DNA of 64,000 nt from positions 248,001-312,000 of the forward strand of contig JADJCP010000001.1 of the NCBI GenBank assembly GCA_016703155.1, in the 5' to 3' direction. Under the pieces are notes generated by a model that saw only the letters and a program-made list of their open reading frames with translations, ran no database searches and was not told where the DNA came from. Positions 55,605 to 64,000 of the stretch are shown here, one piece after another. Within the stretch, counting starts at the first letter, position 1. Each line of letters opens with the position of its first letter. This DNA comes from Hydrogenophilales bacterium. Lineage in GTDB: Bacteria; Pseudomonadota; Gammaproteobacteria; Burkholderiales; Thiobacillaceae. Made by a program: the position numbers and the translations under genes.

Positions 55605-57815
55605 TTAGCTGGCCCTCCCGATCCGGCCCTGCTTCAACGCCTCGACAACCGAGGCCTTCGGTCCGTCGGCGACGATCTTGCCGTTATCGATGACGATGAT
55701 GCGACTGACCAGATCCAGTAAGGCCGTACGATGGGTAACGATGAGCATGGTCTTGTGCGCGGCGTATTCCTTTAGCTTGCGTTTAACCGATTCCTCAGTT
55801 GAGTGGTCCATGGAGCCAGTCGGTTCATCCAGCAGGAGAATGGGCGGGTTGCCGATAACCGCGCGGGCGATCGATATGCATTGCTTCTGGCCGCCTGACA
55901 CGGATTCGCCACGCTCGCCAATCTCCATGTCGAATCCACGCGGGTGCGAATTCACATAATCCAGCAGGCCGGCAACGTCGGCGGCCTGAACCAGAGCGGC
56001 ATCGTCCATCAGGGGCGACGCCAGCAAGATATTTTCCTTAAGCGTGCCAAAAAACAGGGTGGCATCTTGCGAGACATAGCCGACGTTGCGGCGCAGTTCC
56101 GCCGGATCAAGTTGGCGGATATCGACGCCATCCAGGCGAATCGAGCCGGTCTTGGGCTGATACAGACCGAGCAGAAGCTTCTGCAATGTCGTCTTGCCCG
56201 ACCCGACCCGCCCCAGGATGCCGACATGCTCGCCTGGGTGTATGTGCAGGGTCACGCCGCGTAGCGCTTCAACATCCTGCCCGGGATAGGCGAAGCTCAC
56301 GTCCTTGAACTCGATCTCGCCAAGAAGGTGCTGGCGTGAAACGAAATTGGCATCGTCGGGACGTTCCACCGGATTCGCCATAATCTGGTTGAGCGTGGTC
56401 AAGGCCGTGGAGGCGTTGTGGAATTGGGTCAGAAGGCTGGCCAATTGACCAAAGGGGGCCATGATGCGCGACGAAAGCATGGAGCAGGCGATCAATCCGC
56501 CCATGGTCAACTCGTTGGCGCCAATGCGATAGACGCCGATGATGATCAGGCTCAGGTAGACCAATTGCTGCACGAACATGGCACTGTTCACGGTTGTGGC
56601 TGCCAGCAGACGTAGCTGGTTCGAAACCCGCGAGAGAAACACTGTGCTGCGTTCCCACTTACGCTGCATGATGCCTTCGGCGCCAACGGCCTTAATGGTT
56701 TCCAGGCCGACCAAACTCTCCACGAGATTGGCATTGCGCTGTGCGCCAGCACGATAGGTCGTTTCGGAAAGATCATGCATCTTGCCTTGTACCAGGAGCG
56801 CATAGGAGATGATGAGGATGACACCGACGATGCCCGGAAGCATCATCGGCCAGTCGATCCAGCCCATGACGACGATGAACAAGATGGCAAAAGGCAAGTC
56901 GATGACCGTCATCACGGTGGCGGACGTAATGAAGTCTCGCACAGTCTCGAAAGAGCGCAGGTTGGAAGCGAACGAACCGGCGGAGAGGGGACGATTCTCC
57001 ATGCGGATACCCAGTACGCGTTCCATGATATGTGCCGATAAATTGACATCGACCCGGCTGCCCGCAAGATCGATGAAATAGCCGCGCATCAAGCGCAGGC
57101 CAAGATCGGCCGACAGCACGATGATTAAACCCACCGACAGCATCCAGAGGGTTTCTTCCGCCTGATTCGGCACCACGCGGTCGTACACATTCATACTGAA
57201 CAGTGGCAGGAACAAGGCGAAGACATTGATCAGACCCGCGGCGACCAGGACATCCCGGTAGAGCGGGATATTTTCCGCCAGTGCGCCCCAAAACCAATGA
57301 CGCTGACGCACACGACCGGTTTCCGGTGCTCGCCGGTCAAAGCGGAAGCGTGGCCGGGAAAAGATGGCCTCACCGAAATAGCGCGCCTCGATAGCCGTCT
57401 TGGCCAGGGTGACCGCGGCTTCACCCAGTTCAGGGAAAATCACCTGGCAGTGGTTACGATCCGGCTCCCAAGCCACCAAAACACACGCGGACTGATCCTT
57501 CAAGAGGAGCACGACCGGAAGCAGGGCATCCTCGATCTGGTCTAGCGAACGATGGACAATTTTACTTGCCAGGCCAATACGCTTGGCGGCGCGCTCGAAC
57601 AAGGAGGGCGTCAGGCGATGATTCTCCAGCGGCAAGCCGGAGAGCAAGGCATCGCGCGAGGTCGGTATGGCATGTGCCTGAGCCAAAACCAGTAAACACT
57701 CAAGCAACGGGTCATGCGCGGGAGAAGACGATAATCCATTCCCCGAAACGGGGGCCTTGGGCGCTTCGTTCAACATCGGTGCCGACACGGCTGGAGTACC
57801 TGATTCTTGCTGCAT
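55605..57815 (-). CDS. Type I secretion ABC transporter (LapB type)
   Basis: About 736 residues from the ATG at 57813-57815 (GAGGA upstream); ATG codons at 57836 and 57857 are alternatives. N-terminal C39-like domain (about 30-165) without a catalytic Cys, then six helices, then the ATPase: Walker A GRVGSGKTTL, Q-loop SQDATLFFGTL, signature SVSGGQKQ, Walker B ILLLDEPTGSMD, and H-loop IVTHRT. It powers export of the adhesin. The lack of the C39 cysteine is normal for RTX exporters. Confidence 0.92.
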   Translation of the reverse strand: MQQESGTPAVSAPMLNEAPKAPVSGNGLSSSPAHDPLLECLLVLAQAHAIPTSRDALLSGLPLENHRLTPSLFERAAKRIGLASKIVHRSLDQIEDALLPVVLLLKDQSACVLVAWEPDRNHCQVIFPELGEAAVTLAKTAIEARYFGEAIFSRPRFRFDRRAPETGRVRQRHWFWGALAENIPLYRDVLVAAGLINVFALFLPLFSMNVYDRVVPNQAEETLWMLSVGLIIVLSADLGLRLMRGYFIDLAGSRVDVNLSAHIMERVLGIRMENRPLSAGSFASNLRSFETVRDFITSATVMTVIDLPFAILFIVVMGWIDWPMMLPGIVGVILIISYALLVQGKMHDLSETTYRAGAQRNANLVESLVGLETIKAVGAEGIMQRKWERSTVFLSRVSNQLRLLAATTVNSAMFVQQLVYLSLIIIGVYRIGANELTMGGLIACSMLSSRIMAPFGQLASLLTQFHNASTALTTLNQIMANPVERPDDANFVSRQHLLGEIEFKDVSFAYPGQDVEALRGVTLHIHPGEHVGILGRVGSGKTTLQKLLLGLYQPKTGSIRLDGVDIRQLDPAELRRNVGYVSQDATLFFGTLKENILLASPLMDDAALVQAADVAGLLDYVNSHPRGFDMEIGERGESVSGGQKQCISIARAVIGNPPILLLDEPTGSMDHSTEESVKRKLKEYAAHKTMLIVTHRTALLDLVSRIIVIDNGKIVADGPKASVVEALKQGRIGRAS

Positions 57816-58087
57816 AGATCCTCGTGTTGTAGTCATCCTCGCCTTCACCTGGCTCATACGGTGAGTGGCGCAATGTTCTACATACTTAATCCCTTCCTGT
57901 AAATGCAATAGGCACATACAGACAGCCGGGCGGACAGGCGACCGATATCGAACCGCGCACACCGACCCTGGCCTTCGTCCGTAATTACGACCGCGTAGGG
58001 AAAAACTTGAATGAAATTTTTGTGCGCAAGAATAGCGGTGACGCCAAAGCAGGCGGACAGCCATTCGCAGAGATGGGGGGAAAGAGA

Positions 58088-58163
58088 TGGTGGGCGGTAC
58101 TGGATTCGAACCAGTGACCTCTTCCGTGTGAAGGAAGCCATCTACCGCTGATAGTAACCGCCC
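58088..58163 (-). tRNA. tRNA-Val (anticodon CAC)
   Basis: 76 nt with encoded CCA. Acceptor GGGCGGT/ACCGCCC, anticodon stem CTTCC/GGAAG with loop TTCACAC, T-arm ACTGG-TTCGAAT-CCAGT. The D-arm is atypical: the best stem is only TATC/GATG shifted by one position. Confidence 0.93.
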
Positions 58164-58175
58164 GAGAGGACGCGA

Positions 58176-58204
58176 ATTCTACTGACGCCCAAGCGCCCGG
58201 TCAA
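58176..58204 (-). promoter_or_regulatory. Promoter of tRNA-Val
   Basis: -35 TTGACC (58199-58204), 17-base spacer, -10 TAGAAT (58176-58181), with the tRNA 5' end 12 bases further on. Confidence 0.8.
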
Positions 58205-58285
58205 AGTCTTTTTCCGACAAGTCTTTTGAGCCGGGACGCCGCATTCCAGTAGAATTGTCCGATTCTGTTTGAAGATCGCAGCGCA

Positions 58286-59698
58286 ATGATCCGTACCCGT
58301 TTTGCCCCCTCCCCCACCGGCTATCTGCATATCGGCGGCGCCCGCACCGCCCTGTTTTCATGGGCGTACGCCCGCAAGCATGGCGGCCAGTTCGTGCTGC
58401 GCATCGAAGACACCGACCAGGAGCGCTCGACCCTGGAGTCGGAAAGGGCCATCCTGGATGGTTTGACCTGGCTCGGCATCGATTGGGACGAAGGGCCGTT
58501 TTTCCAGATGAAGCGCCTAGATCGCTATCGCGAGATCACCCAGCAGCTCCTCGATGAAGGCAAGGCCTATTACTGCTACGCCAGCAAGGAGGAACTTGAT
58601 GTCATGCGCGAAGGTCAGCGCGCCCGGGGCGAAAAGCCGCGCTACGATGGACGCTGGCGCCCCGAGCCGGGCAGGGTGCTACCCCCTCCGCCCCCCGGCG
58701 TCGAGCCGATCATACGCTTCAAGACGCCACGGGAAGGCGAAGTCAGCTTCAGCGACCTGATCAAGGGCCGCATCACCGTCGCCAACAGCGAATTGGACGA
58801 TCTGGTGATCATGCGCGCCGACGGCATTCCCACGTATAACTTCGGCGTTGTCGTCGATGACTGGGACATGGGCATCACCCATGTCATCCGTGGCGATGAC
58901 CATGTCAACAACACCCCGCGCCAGATCAACATCCTCCTGGCTCTGGGCGCGCCACTACCGGTGTATGCGCATGTACCGATGATCCTGGGCAACGACGGTG
59001 AACGCCTGTCGAAGCGCCATGGCGCGGTCTCGGTGCTGCAATACCAGGAAGATGGCTATCTGCCAGAGGCCCTGATGAATTATTTGGCCCGATTGGGCTG
59101 GGGCTACGGCGATGCGGAAAAATTCTCGACAAGCGAATTCATCCAGTGGTTCGAAGCCAGCGACGTCAGCCACTCCGCCTCGCGCTTCAACCAGGAAAAG
59201 CTCACCTGGCTCAATCAGCAGTATCTGAAAGACGCCGACAACGCACGCCTCGCGAAACTCGTCGAACCTTTTCTGGCGAAGCAGGGGGTCGATCCCGTCG
59301 CCGGTCCGGAACTTACCACCTTGATGGGGTTGCTCAAGGAACGTGTCGCCACTGTCGAGGAACTCGCGGATGCCACACACATCTTCCTGCGCCACACACT
59401 GCCCGAGGCCGACACGTTACGGGAAAAAACGACACCGGGCAGCCTCGACGCCTTCGCCAGGATACGCGAAGGCCTGGCCACGGCCGATTGGCAGGCACCC
59501 GTAATCAACAGCCTGCTCAAGGAAACCGCCCAAGCCTGCAATCTCAAGATGGGCCAGATCGGCATCCCCTTGCGCTTGGCTCTGTTCGGTACGGCCCAAA
59601 CACCCTCTATTGATGCCACCCTCGTTGCTTTGGGCAAAGCCGAGACCCTGCGCCGCTACGCAACCGCTTGGCCACTGATTCAAGCGGCTTCGGCATAA
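58286..59698 (+). CDS. gltX: Glutamyl-tRNA synthetase
   Basis: 470 residues. Class I signature RFAPSPTGYLHIGGARTALF (HIGH variant HIGG), the GluRS-specific LRIEDTDQERS, and LSKRHGA as KMSKS equivalent, then the helical anticodon-binding domain. Length and motifs are normal for a discriminating bacterial enzyme. It begins at ATG 58286 and is divergent from tRNA-Val. Confidence 0.97.
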   Translation: MIRTRFAPSPTGYLHIGGARTALFSWAYARKHGGQFVLRIEDTDQERSTLESERAILDGLTWLGIDWDEGPFFQMKRLDRYREITQQLLDEGKAYYCYASKEELDVMREGQRARGEKPRYDGRWRPEPGRVLPPPPPGVEPIIRFKTPREGEVSFSDLIKGRITVANSELDDLVIMRADGIPTYNFGVVVDDWDMGITHVIRGDDHVNNTPRQINILLALGAPLPVYAHVPMILGNDGERLSKRHGAVSVLQYQEDGYLPEALMNYLARLGWGYGDAEKFSTSEFIQWFEASDVSHSASRFNQEKLTWLNQQYLKDADNARLAKLVEPFLAKQGVDPVAGPELTTLMGLLKERVATVEELADATHIFLRHTLPEADTLREKTTPGSLDAFARIREGLATADWQAPVINSLLKETAQACNLKMGQIGIPLRLALFGTAQTPSIDATLVALGKAETLRRYATAWPLIQAASA

Positions 59699-59737
59699 CC
59701 CAACAAGCATCCAGGAATTTAGAACAGGACCCATCGC

Positions 59738-60475
59738 ATGAAGCTGATCGCCTCCTTGACCAGCCCGTTCGCCCGCAAGGTGCGCATCGTCGCCTCCGAG
59801 AAACATATCGAGTATGACCTGGTTGTAGAGGCTCCATGGGAGACCAACACCGAGGTGCCGAAATTCAACCCACTGGGCAAGGTTCCGGTTTGGGTTCAGG
59901 AAGACGGCAAGTCACTCTTCGACTCCCGGGTCATCGTCGAATATCTCGACGGCATCAGTCCGGTGAACCACCTCCTGCCCCGCGAAGTCCGCCCGAGGAT
60001 CGCCGTGAAGCGCTGGGAGGCCCTGGCGGATGGCGTCAGCGACGCCGCCGCCCTGGTCTTCGTGGAACGCAAGCGCCCAGTAGCGCAACAAAGCCCGGAG
60101 TGGATAGAACGGCAACTGGAAAAAGTCCGGCTCGGCCTTCTGGCAATGAACGCCGACCTCGGTGACCACGAATGGTGTGTCAACGGCAACTTCAGCCTCG
60201 CCGACATCGCTGTCGGTTGCACTCTGGGCTATCTGGATTTCCGCTTTGCGGGCGAAATCGATTGGCGCCGCCACAATGCCAGTCTCGCCGAGCTATATGA
60301 TCGCCTGATCCAGCGGCCATCGTTCAAGGAAACGACCCCAGGCATGATCCCAGGGTCAAAAGGCGAACCGGGCGATTCCCCGGCCAACCGTCATTGCCGC
60401 GTAGACGGGCGCGACGAACCAAGCGTTTTTCGAGGCCCCAATATCGGCTTCAGCGGACAGCACCCCAAGCCTTGA
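59738..60475 (+). CDS. Glutathione S-transferase-like protein with an extended C-terminus
   Basis: 245 residues. Thioredoxin-like N-terminal domain (MKLIASLTSPFARKVRIVASE; PLGKVPVW; SRVIVEYLDG) and all-helical C-terminal domain (FSLADIAVGCTLGYLDFRF, RPSFKETTP). Members normally end shortly after RPSFKxT; here about 40 further residues of low-complexity, polar sequence follow (GSKGEPGDSPANRHCRVDGR), probably after loss of the original stop. The tail overlaps the 3' end of the opposing M48 gene by 26 bases. Substrate unknown. Confidence 0.85.
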   Translation: MKLIASLTSPFARKVRIVASEKHIEYDLVVEAPWETNTEVPKFNPLGKVPVWVQEDGKSLFDSRVIVEYLDGISPVNHLLPREVRPRIAVKRWEALADGVSDAAALVFVERKRPVAQQSPEWIERQLEKVRLGLLAMNADLGDHEWCVNGNFSLADIAVGCTLGYLDFRFAGEIDWRRHNASLAELYDRLIQRPSFKETTPGMIPGSKGEPGDSPANRHCRVDGRDEPSVFRGPNIGFSGQHPKP

Positions 60476-61754
60476 GCCGGTTATAGGCGTAACTCGCCTG
60501 CTTGCCCTGGTCGGCCAACTGTAAATAGCGATAATAAGCCTGCGCCGCGCCCTTCTTGTCCTGCATCTGCTCCATGCTGTACCCCTGTAGGAACATCGTG
60601 TCGGCATTGCCGGGGAGCAGGCTTTCGTATGCCTTGAAGGCCGCCAGAGCGGCCTCTGGCTGACGCAGTTGCAGCTTGGTCACACCCGTCAAATGCTGTG
60701 CCTGCGCTTCGGTCGGGTAGATCGCCTTGGCCCGCTCCAGATAGGGCTCGGCCTCCTTGGGACGCTCCATGGCCATCTGTGTCTTGGCCATCAAGACCAA
60801 GCCGGCGTAATCGTTGGGTACGATACTCAAAGCCGTCTTGAGGTGCCCCTCGGCCTTGTCGAAACCTTTTTTGGCCAGCATGGCTTCAGCTTTCTGCTCT
60901 TCGGCGATCGCCGGCTTGATGGCGCGCAGGCGGTTGGTACGATCCATATATCGCTCGCGCTGCTTGACGCGTTTTGCGGCGTCGGCATAGGCCGGTTTCT
61001 GTAGGGATTTCCTGGTGTTTTCCAAGCGCTCGGAACTCATAGGGTGTGTCGAAAACATCAACTCCAGGGCGTTCGGCTTGCTCTTCGACTGAGTATTGAG
61101 CATGGTCATCAGGTCAGTCATGCCATCCGGGTTGTAACCGGCACGAGTCATGTATTCAACGCCCAAGGCATCGGCCTCGCGTTCGTTGTCGCGACTGTAA
61201 TGCGCCAGCAGGGCACCGCCGCCAAGGCCGCCGATCATCTGGGCGATCTGACCGTACTCGGCGTTTTTCGAGGCCGCGGCAATGCTCACCCCGGCCACGG
61301 CCAGGTCGACCAGCGTGCCTTTGGCCTGCGATTCGGCAAAGTGCCGGGCGTTGACATGGCCAAGCTCATGGCCGAGCAGGGCCGCCAACTGGTCCTCGCT
61401 CTCCAACTCAAGCAGAATGCCCCGGGTGCAAGCGATGGAACCGCCAGGGAAGGCATAAGCATTGACGTAATTGGCGTTGACCGCCTGGAACACATAAGGC
61501 ATATCCGGGCGGTGCGTGCCGGTCGCCATCTGCTTGCCGACCCCGGCGATGTACTGGTTCACCTGGGTGTCCTGGGAAATGCCGTAGTCTTCGGAAAACT
61601 GGTGCGGCGAGTGTTTTTTATCCAGAGCCACCTCCTGGCTCTTGTCCATCATGACGAAGGACTGCTTGCCGGTCACCGGATCCGTGGCGCACCCCTGCAA
61701 CCACGTTGTCGCTCCGATGCCGGGCAGTAACCAGAGAAAATCACGTCGATCCAT
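60450..61754 (-). CDS. M48-family metalloprotease lipoprotein with TPR repeats
   Basis: 434 residues. Lipoprotein signal with LQGC at about residues 19-22, M48 protease domain with HELGHVNARH (zinc histidines and catalytic Glu) near residue 128 and NEREADALGVEYM supplying the third ligand, then three to four TPR units in the C-terminal 140 residues (KAEGHLKTALSIVPNDYAGL). This is the BepA/YfgC plan of outer membrane quality control. It has a twin-arginine-like MDRRDFLWLLPG start. Upstream neighbour mnmA is 30 bases away. Confidence 0.9.
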   Translation of the reverse strand: MDRRDFLWLLPGIGATTWLQGCATDPVTGKQSFVMMDKSQEVALDKKHSPHQFSEDYGISQDTQVNQYIAGVGKQMATGTHRPDMPYVFQAVNANYVNAYAFPGGSIACTRGILLELESEDQLAALLGHELGHVNARHFAESQAKGTLVDLAVAGVSIAAASKNAEYGQIAQMIGGLGGGALLAHYSRDNEREADALGVEYMTRAGYNPDGMTDLMTMLNTQSKSKPNALELMFSTHPMSSERLENTRKSLQKPAYADAAKRVKQRERYMDRTNRLRAIKPAIAEEQKAEAMLAKKGFDKAEGHLKTALSIVPNDYAGLVLMAKTQMAMERPKEAEPYLERAKAIYPTEAQAQHLTGVTKLQLRQPEAALAAFKAYESLLPGNADTMFLQGYSMEQMQDKKGAAQAYYRYLQLADQGKQASYAYNRLKAWGAVR

Positions 61755-61784
61755 GGCAGAACTCCGATGTTATGTGTCGCTTGG

Positions 61785-62876
61785 CTATCCAGCGTGGATA
61801 GCGTTCCCTGAAATGATTCCACCGCCCAGACAGATGTCGCCGTCGTACAGCACCACGGATTGACCCGGCGTCACGGCCCATTGCGGCTGATCGAATTGTA
61901 GTTGAATCGAGCTTGCGTCGAGGTGTGCGACTTCACAAGCGGCATCCTGCTGGCGATAGCGCGTTTTAGCGGAATAGCGCCGACCAGCCCCGGGTGGCAT
62001 TTCTATCCAATGCAAATCCGTGGCGTTCACCGTCAGGGTCAGCAACAAAGGGTGATCGTGGCCTTGCACGACGACAAGCTCATTCCGGAGCATGTCCTTG
62101 CCGGCGACAAACCAGGGGACATCGGCTTGGGCATCGCGTCGGCCACCGATGCCCAGTCCTTTACGTTGCCCCAGGGTGTAATACATCAACCCCTGGTGTT
62201 CGCCCACCACTTGACCCTCGGGTGTGCGCATCGACCCGGGCTGGATCGGCAGATAGCGTTGCAGGAACTCGCGGAACGGCCGTTCGCCAATAAAACAGAT
62301 GCCGGTGCTGTCCTTCTTTTCCGCCACGGGCAGGCCAGCCTGACGCGCCAGATCGCGTACCTCGGGCTTGGTCAGTTCGCCGAGCGGAAACATGGCCTGG
62401 GCGATCTGCGCCTGCGCCAGGCGGTACAGGAAATAGCTCTGGTCCTTGTTGGCATCGACGGCCTTGAGCAGTTGCCGGTTGCCCGGTCCGCCGGCCAGGC
62501 GCGCGTAGTGGCCAGTAGCCAGAAAGTCCGCCTTCAGGCTCAGGGCATGCGCCAGGAAGGCCTTGAACTTGATCTCGGAGTTGCAGAGGATATCGGGGTT
62601 CGGCGTCCGCCCGGCTTCATATTCGCTGAGGAAATACGCGAACACCCGTTCCTGGTACTCGCGGCTGAAGTTGACCAGTTCGACCTCGATCCCCAAGGCA
62701 TCGCCAATTGCCAGTACATCCAGAAAATCCTGACGAATGGGACAATCCGGATCATCCTGATCGGCCTCCCAGTTCTTCATGAACACGCCCACCACTTCGT
62801 GGCCCTGGCGTTGCAGCAGCCAGGCGGTGACGGCGGAATCGACGCCGCCGGACAGGCCGACGACGATGCGGCTCAT
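61785..62876 (-). CDS. mnmA: tRNA 2-thiouridine(34) synthase MnmA
   Basis: 363 residues, ATG 62874-62876 overlapping the nudJ stop (ATGA). PP-loop VVGLSGGVDSAVTAWLL, VGVFMKNWEADQDDPDCP, catalytic Cys in ILCNSEIKF and the second in GICFIGERPF, and LGQRKGLGIGG. It thiolates U34 of tRNA-Lys, Glu and Gln with sulfur from the IscS relay. Length normal. Confidence 0.97.
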   Translation of the reverse strand: MSRIVVGLSGGVDSAVTAWLLQRQGHEVVGVFMKNWEADQDDPDCPIRQDFLDVLAIGDALGIEVELVNFSREYQERVFAYFLSEYEAGRTPNPDILCNSEIKFKAFLAHALSLKADFLATGHYARLAGGPGNRQLLKAVDANKDQSYFLYRLAQAQIAQAMFPLGELTKPEVRDLARQAGLPVAEKKDSTGICFIGERPFREFLQRYLPIQPGSMRTPEGQVVGEHQGLMYYTLGQRKGLGIGGRRDAQADVPWFVAGKDMLRNELVVVQGHDHPLLLTLTVNATDLHWIEMPPGAGRRYSAKTRYRQQDAACEVAHLDASSIQLQFDQPQWAVTPGQSVVLYDGDICLGGGIISGNAIHAG

Positions 62877-63343
62877 TGCAGGTGCAGGAACTCGTTGATC
62901 AGTTCCAGAGGATAGCGCCGACCGCTCAGATAGTCGGCGACACACTGATCGACGAAGGGGCTGCGATGCCGCTCGCGGGACTCGGATATCTCCGCCGGTG
63001 TCATCCAGACGGTGCGCAATATACCCTCGTCCAGGCCGGCGGTCGGGTCGTAGCCGGTAACCACGCCCGTGAAGGCAAAACGCAGATAGGTGCGGTCCTT
63101 GGTCGGATGGCGCCAGTGATAGACGCCCAGCAGGGCTTCCGGCTCGAAATGGTGCGCGGTCTCCTCGAACATCTCGCGGCGCACGGCGTTGAGCAACGAC
63201 TCGCCGCGTTCGACGTGACCCGCGGGCTGGTTGAAGAGGATACCGGCATCGGTGACCTCCTCGACCAGCAGGAACTTGCCGGCATCCTCGACGACGGCGG
63301 CAACCACAACGTGGGGTTTCCAGACTGTCTTTTCTTCGCTCAT
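62873..63343 (-). CDS. nudJ: Nudix hydrolase, NudJ-like
   Basis: 156 residues from ATG 63341-63343, which overlaps the rimO stop (ATGA). The Nudix box reads GHVERGESLLNAVRREMFEE with the metal-binding REMFEE; downstream LGVYHWRHPTKDRTYLRFAF and FVDQCVADYLSGRRYPLELI are NudJ-like. In E. coli NudJ hydrolyses nucleoside tri- and diphosphates and HMP pyrophosphate. The nudJ-mnmA pairing is common in proteobacteria and supports the name. Confidence 0.88.
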   Translation of the reverse strand: MSEEKTVWKPHVVVAAVVEDAGKFLLVEEVTDAGILFNQPAGHVERGESLLNAVRREMFEETAHHFEPEALLGVYHWRHPTKDRTYLRFAFTGVVTGYDPTAGLDEGILRTVWMTPAEISESRERHRSPFVDQCVADYLSGRRYPLELINEFLHLQ

Positions 63344-64000
63344 GGCACGGGCTTCCCCCATAAATCGTGATCATCCGAACGGGTAATGCGCACCCGCGTC
63401 TTGTCCCCCGGCTGCAACCCGCCCCCCTGGGCGATATGCACGACACCGTCGATCTCCGGGGCGTCGGCATAACTGCGGCCCAGCGCGCGGCGGCCGTCTG
63501 CTGCATCGATCAGCACCGTCATTTCCGAGCCGCGCCGGGCTCGCAAGCGCTCGGCGCTGATATCAGCCTGAACGTCCATGAAGCGCGCCAGTCGATCCAT
63601 TTTCACATCCTCGTCCACCGGATCGGCCAAATCGTTCGCGGCGGCACCGTCGACAGCGGAATAGGTGAAGGCGCCGACCCGGTCCAGTTGGGCGTCGTCG
63701 AGAAAGTCCAGCAAGGTGTCGAAGTCGTCCTCGGTTTCGCCAGGAAATCCGACAATAAAAGTGCTGCGTATCGCCAGATCCGGGCAGATTTCGCGCCAAC
63801 GCTCAATGCGCCGCAAGGTGTTCTCAGCCGCCGCGGGGCGCTTCATGGCCTTGAGGATGCGCGTCGAGGCATGCTGAAAAGGCACATCCAGATAAGGCAG
63901 AACCCAGCCACCTTGTGAATTCGGGCCTGCGGCCATCAACGGCAGCACCTCATCCACCGAAGGATAGGGATAGACGTAATGCAAACGCACCCATAACCCG
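63340..64000 (-). CDS. rimO: Ribosomal protein S12 methylthiotransferase RimO, C-terminal part (runs off right edge)
   Basis: 220 residues visible. In-frame reading from the edge is GLWVRLHYVYPYP, then YLDVPFQHASTRILKAMKRP, RSTFIVGFPGETEDDF, GAFTYSAVDGAAA, and the C-terminal TRAM domain (VLIDAADGRRALGRSYADAPEIDG). The iron-sulfur N-terminal and radical SAM CxxxCxxC parts lie outside the window. It methylthiolates Asp89 of protein S12. The TRAM spacing and GFPGETE fit RimO rather than MiaB. Confidence 0.92.
   Translation of the reverse strand, partial: GLWVRLHYVYPYPSVDEVLPLMAAGPNSQGGWVLPYLDVPFQHASTRILKAMKRPAAAENTLRRIERWREICPDLAIRSTFIVGFPGETEDDFDTLLDFLDDAQLDRVGAFTYSAVDGAAANDLADPVDEDVKMDRLARFMDVQADISAERLRARRGSEMTVLIDAADGRRALGRSYADAPEIDGVVHIAQGGGLQPGDKTRVRITRSDDHDLWGKPVP

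Noticed and set aside
61785..63506. 573-codon form of MnmA
   Set aside because: The N-terminal extension overlaps nudJ in another frame; the PP-loop motif requires the start at 62876.

Overview
The window reads as chromosomal DNA of a GC-rich, denitrifying betaproteobacterium. The evidence is a tmRNA with tag peptide ANDETYALAA, a heme-d1 nitrite reductase (nirS) cluster back to back with norCB, and betaproteobacterial-type housekeeping genes (ubiG-gph, dnaE, gltX, mnmA, rimO). I cannot fix the genus from sequence alone.

Layout. 1-890: start of a PAS-domain sensor that runs off the left edge (minus). 1095-12095 (minus): a tightly packed denitrification operon, nirS-nirC-nirF-nirDL-nirG-nirH-nirJ-nirN, followed by a Crp/Fnr regulator, a MOSC protein and an HPP/CBS membrane protein. 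Most junctions are 4-base stop/start overlaps. 12096-12310: divergent control region with two FNR/DNR-type boxes. 12311-14799 (plus): small membrane protein, norC, norB, then a terminator. Together these genes reduce nitrite to NO and NO to N2O and build heme d1; nirE and norQD are not in the window. Two repeat elements sit in frame at the N-termini of NirN and NirF.

15081-24866: accessory region with two convergent modules. Each holds a PqqD-like protein, an HPr-kinase-like ATPase and glycosyltransferases; a PF14907-type nucleotidyltransferase is divergent from the second. Both PqqD-like proteins end in the same DPIHDVD-x3-GWP motif. A fragment of a sugar dehydrogenase gene lies between the modules. 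No precursor peptide, lasso cyclase or maturation protease is visible, so the product is unknown.

24945-36588: tmRNA with promoter and terminator, gph, ubiG, a LysR regulator, lplT, two TPM-domain proteins, a TrmH-type methyltransferase, a pentapeptide-repeat protein, and dnaE. Between dnaE and the pentapeptide gene lies an unannotated, very well-formed small RNA gene: consensus-like promoter, CU-rich loop and linker, and strong terminator.

36606-57815 (minus): a biofilm-adhesin/type I secretion locus. It holds an ABC transporter, an HlyD-type adaptor, a LuxR-type regulator, a giant LapA-like adhesin (retention module with TAAG site, 21 near-identical 402-bp Calx-beta-like units, vWA, RTX repeats, T1SS signal), a small protein, and a TolC protein fused to an OmpA domain. 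The adhesin, the adaptor and two glycosyltransferases carry single-base indels; in the adhesin these recur at the same CCAGG in 15 of 21 repeat units, which looks more like a systematic sequencing artefact than biology.

58088-64000: tRNA-Val(CAC), gltX, a GST, an M48 lipoprotein peptidase, mnmA, nudJ-like Nudix, and rimO running off the right edge.
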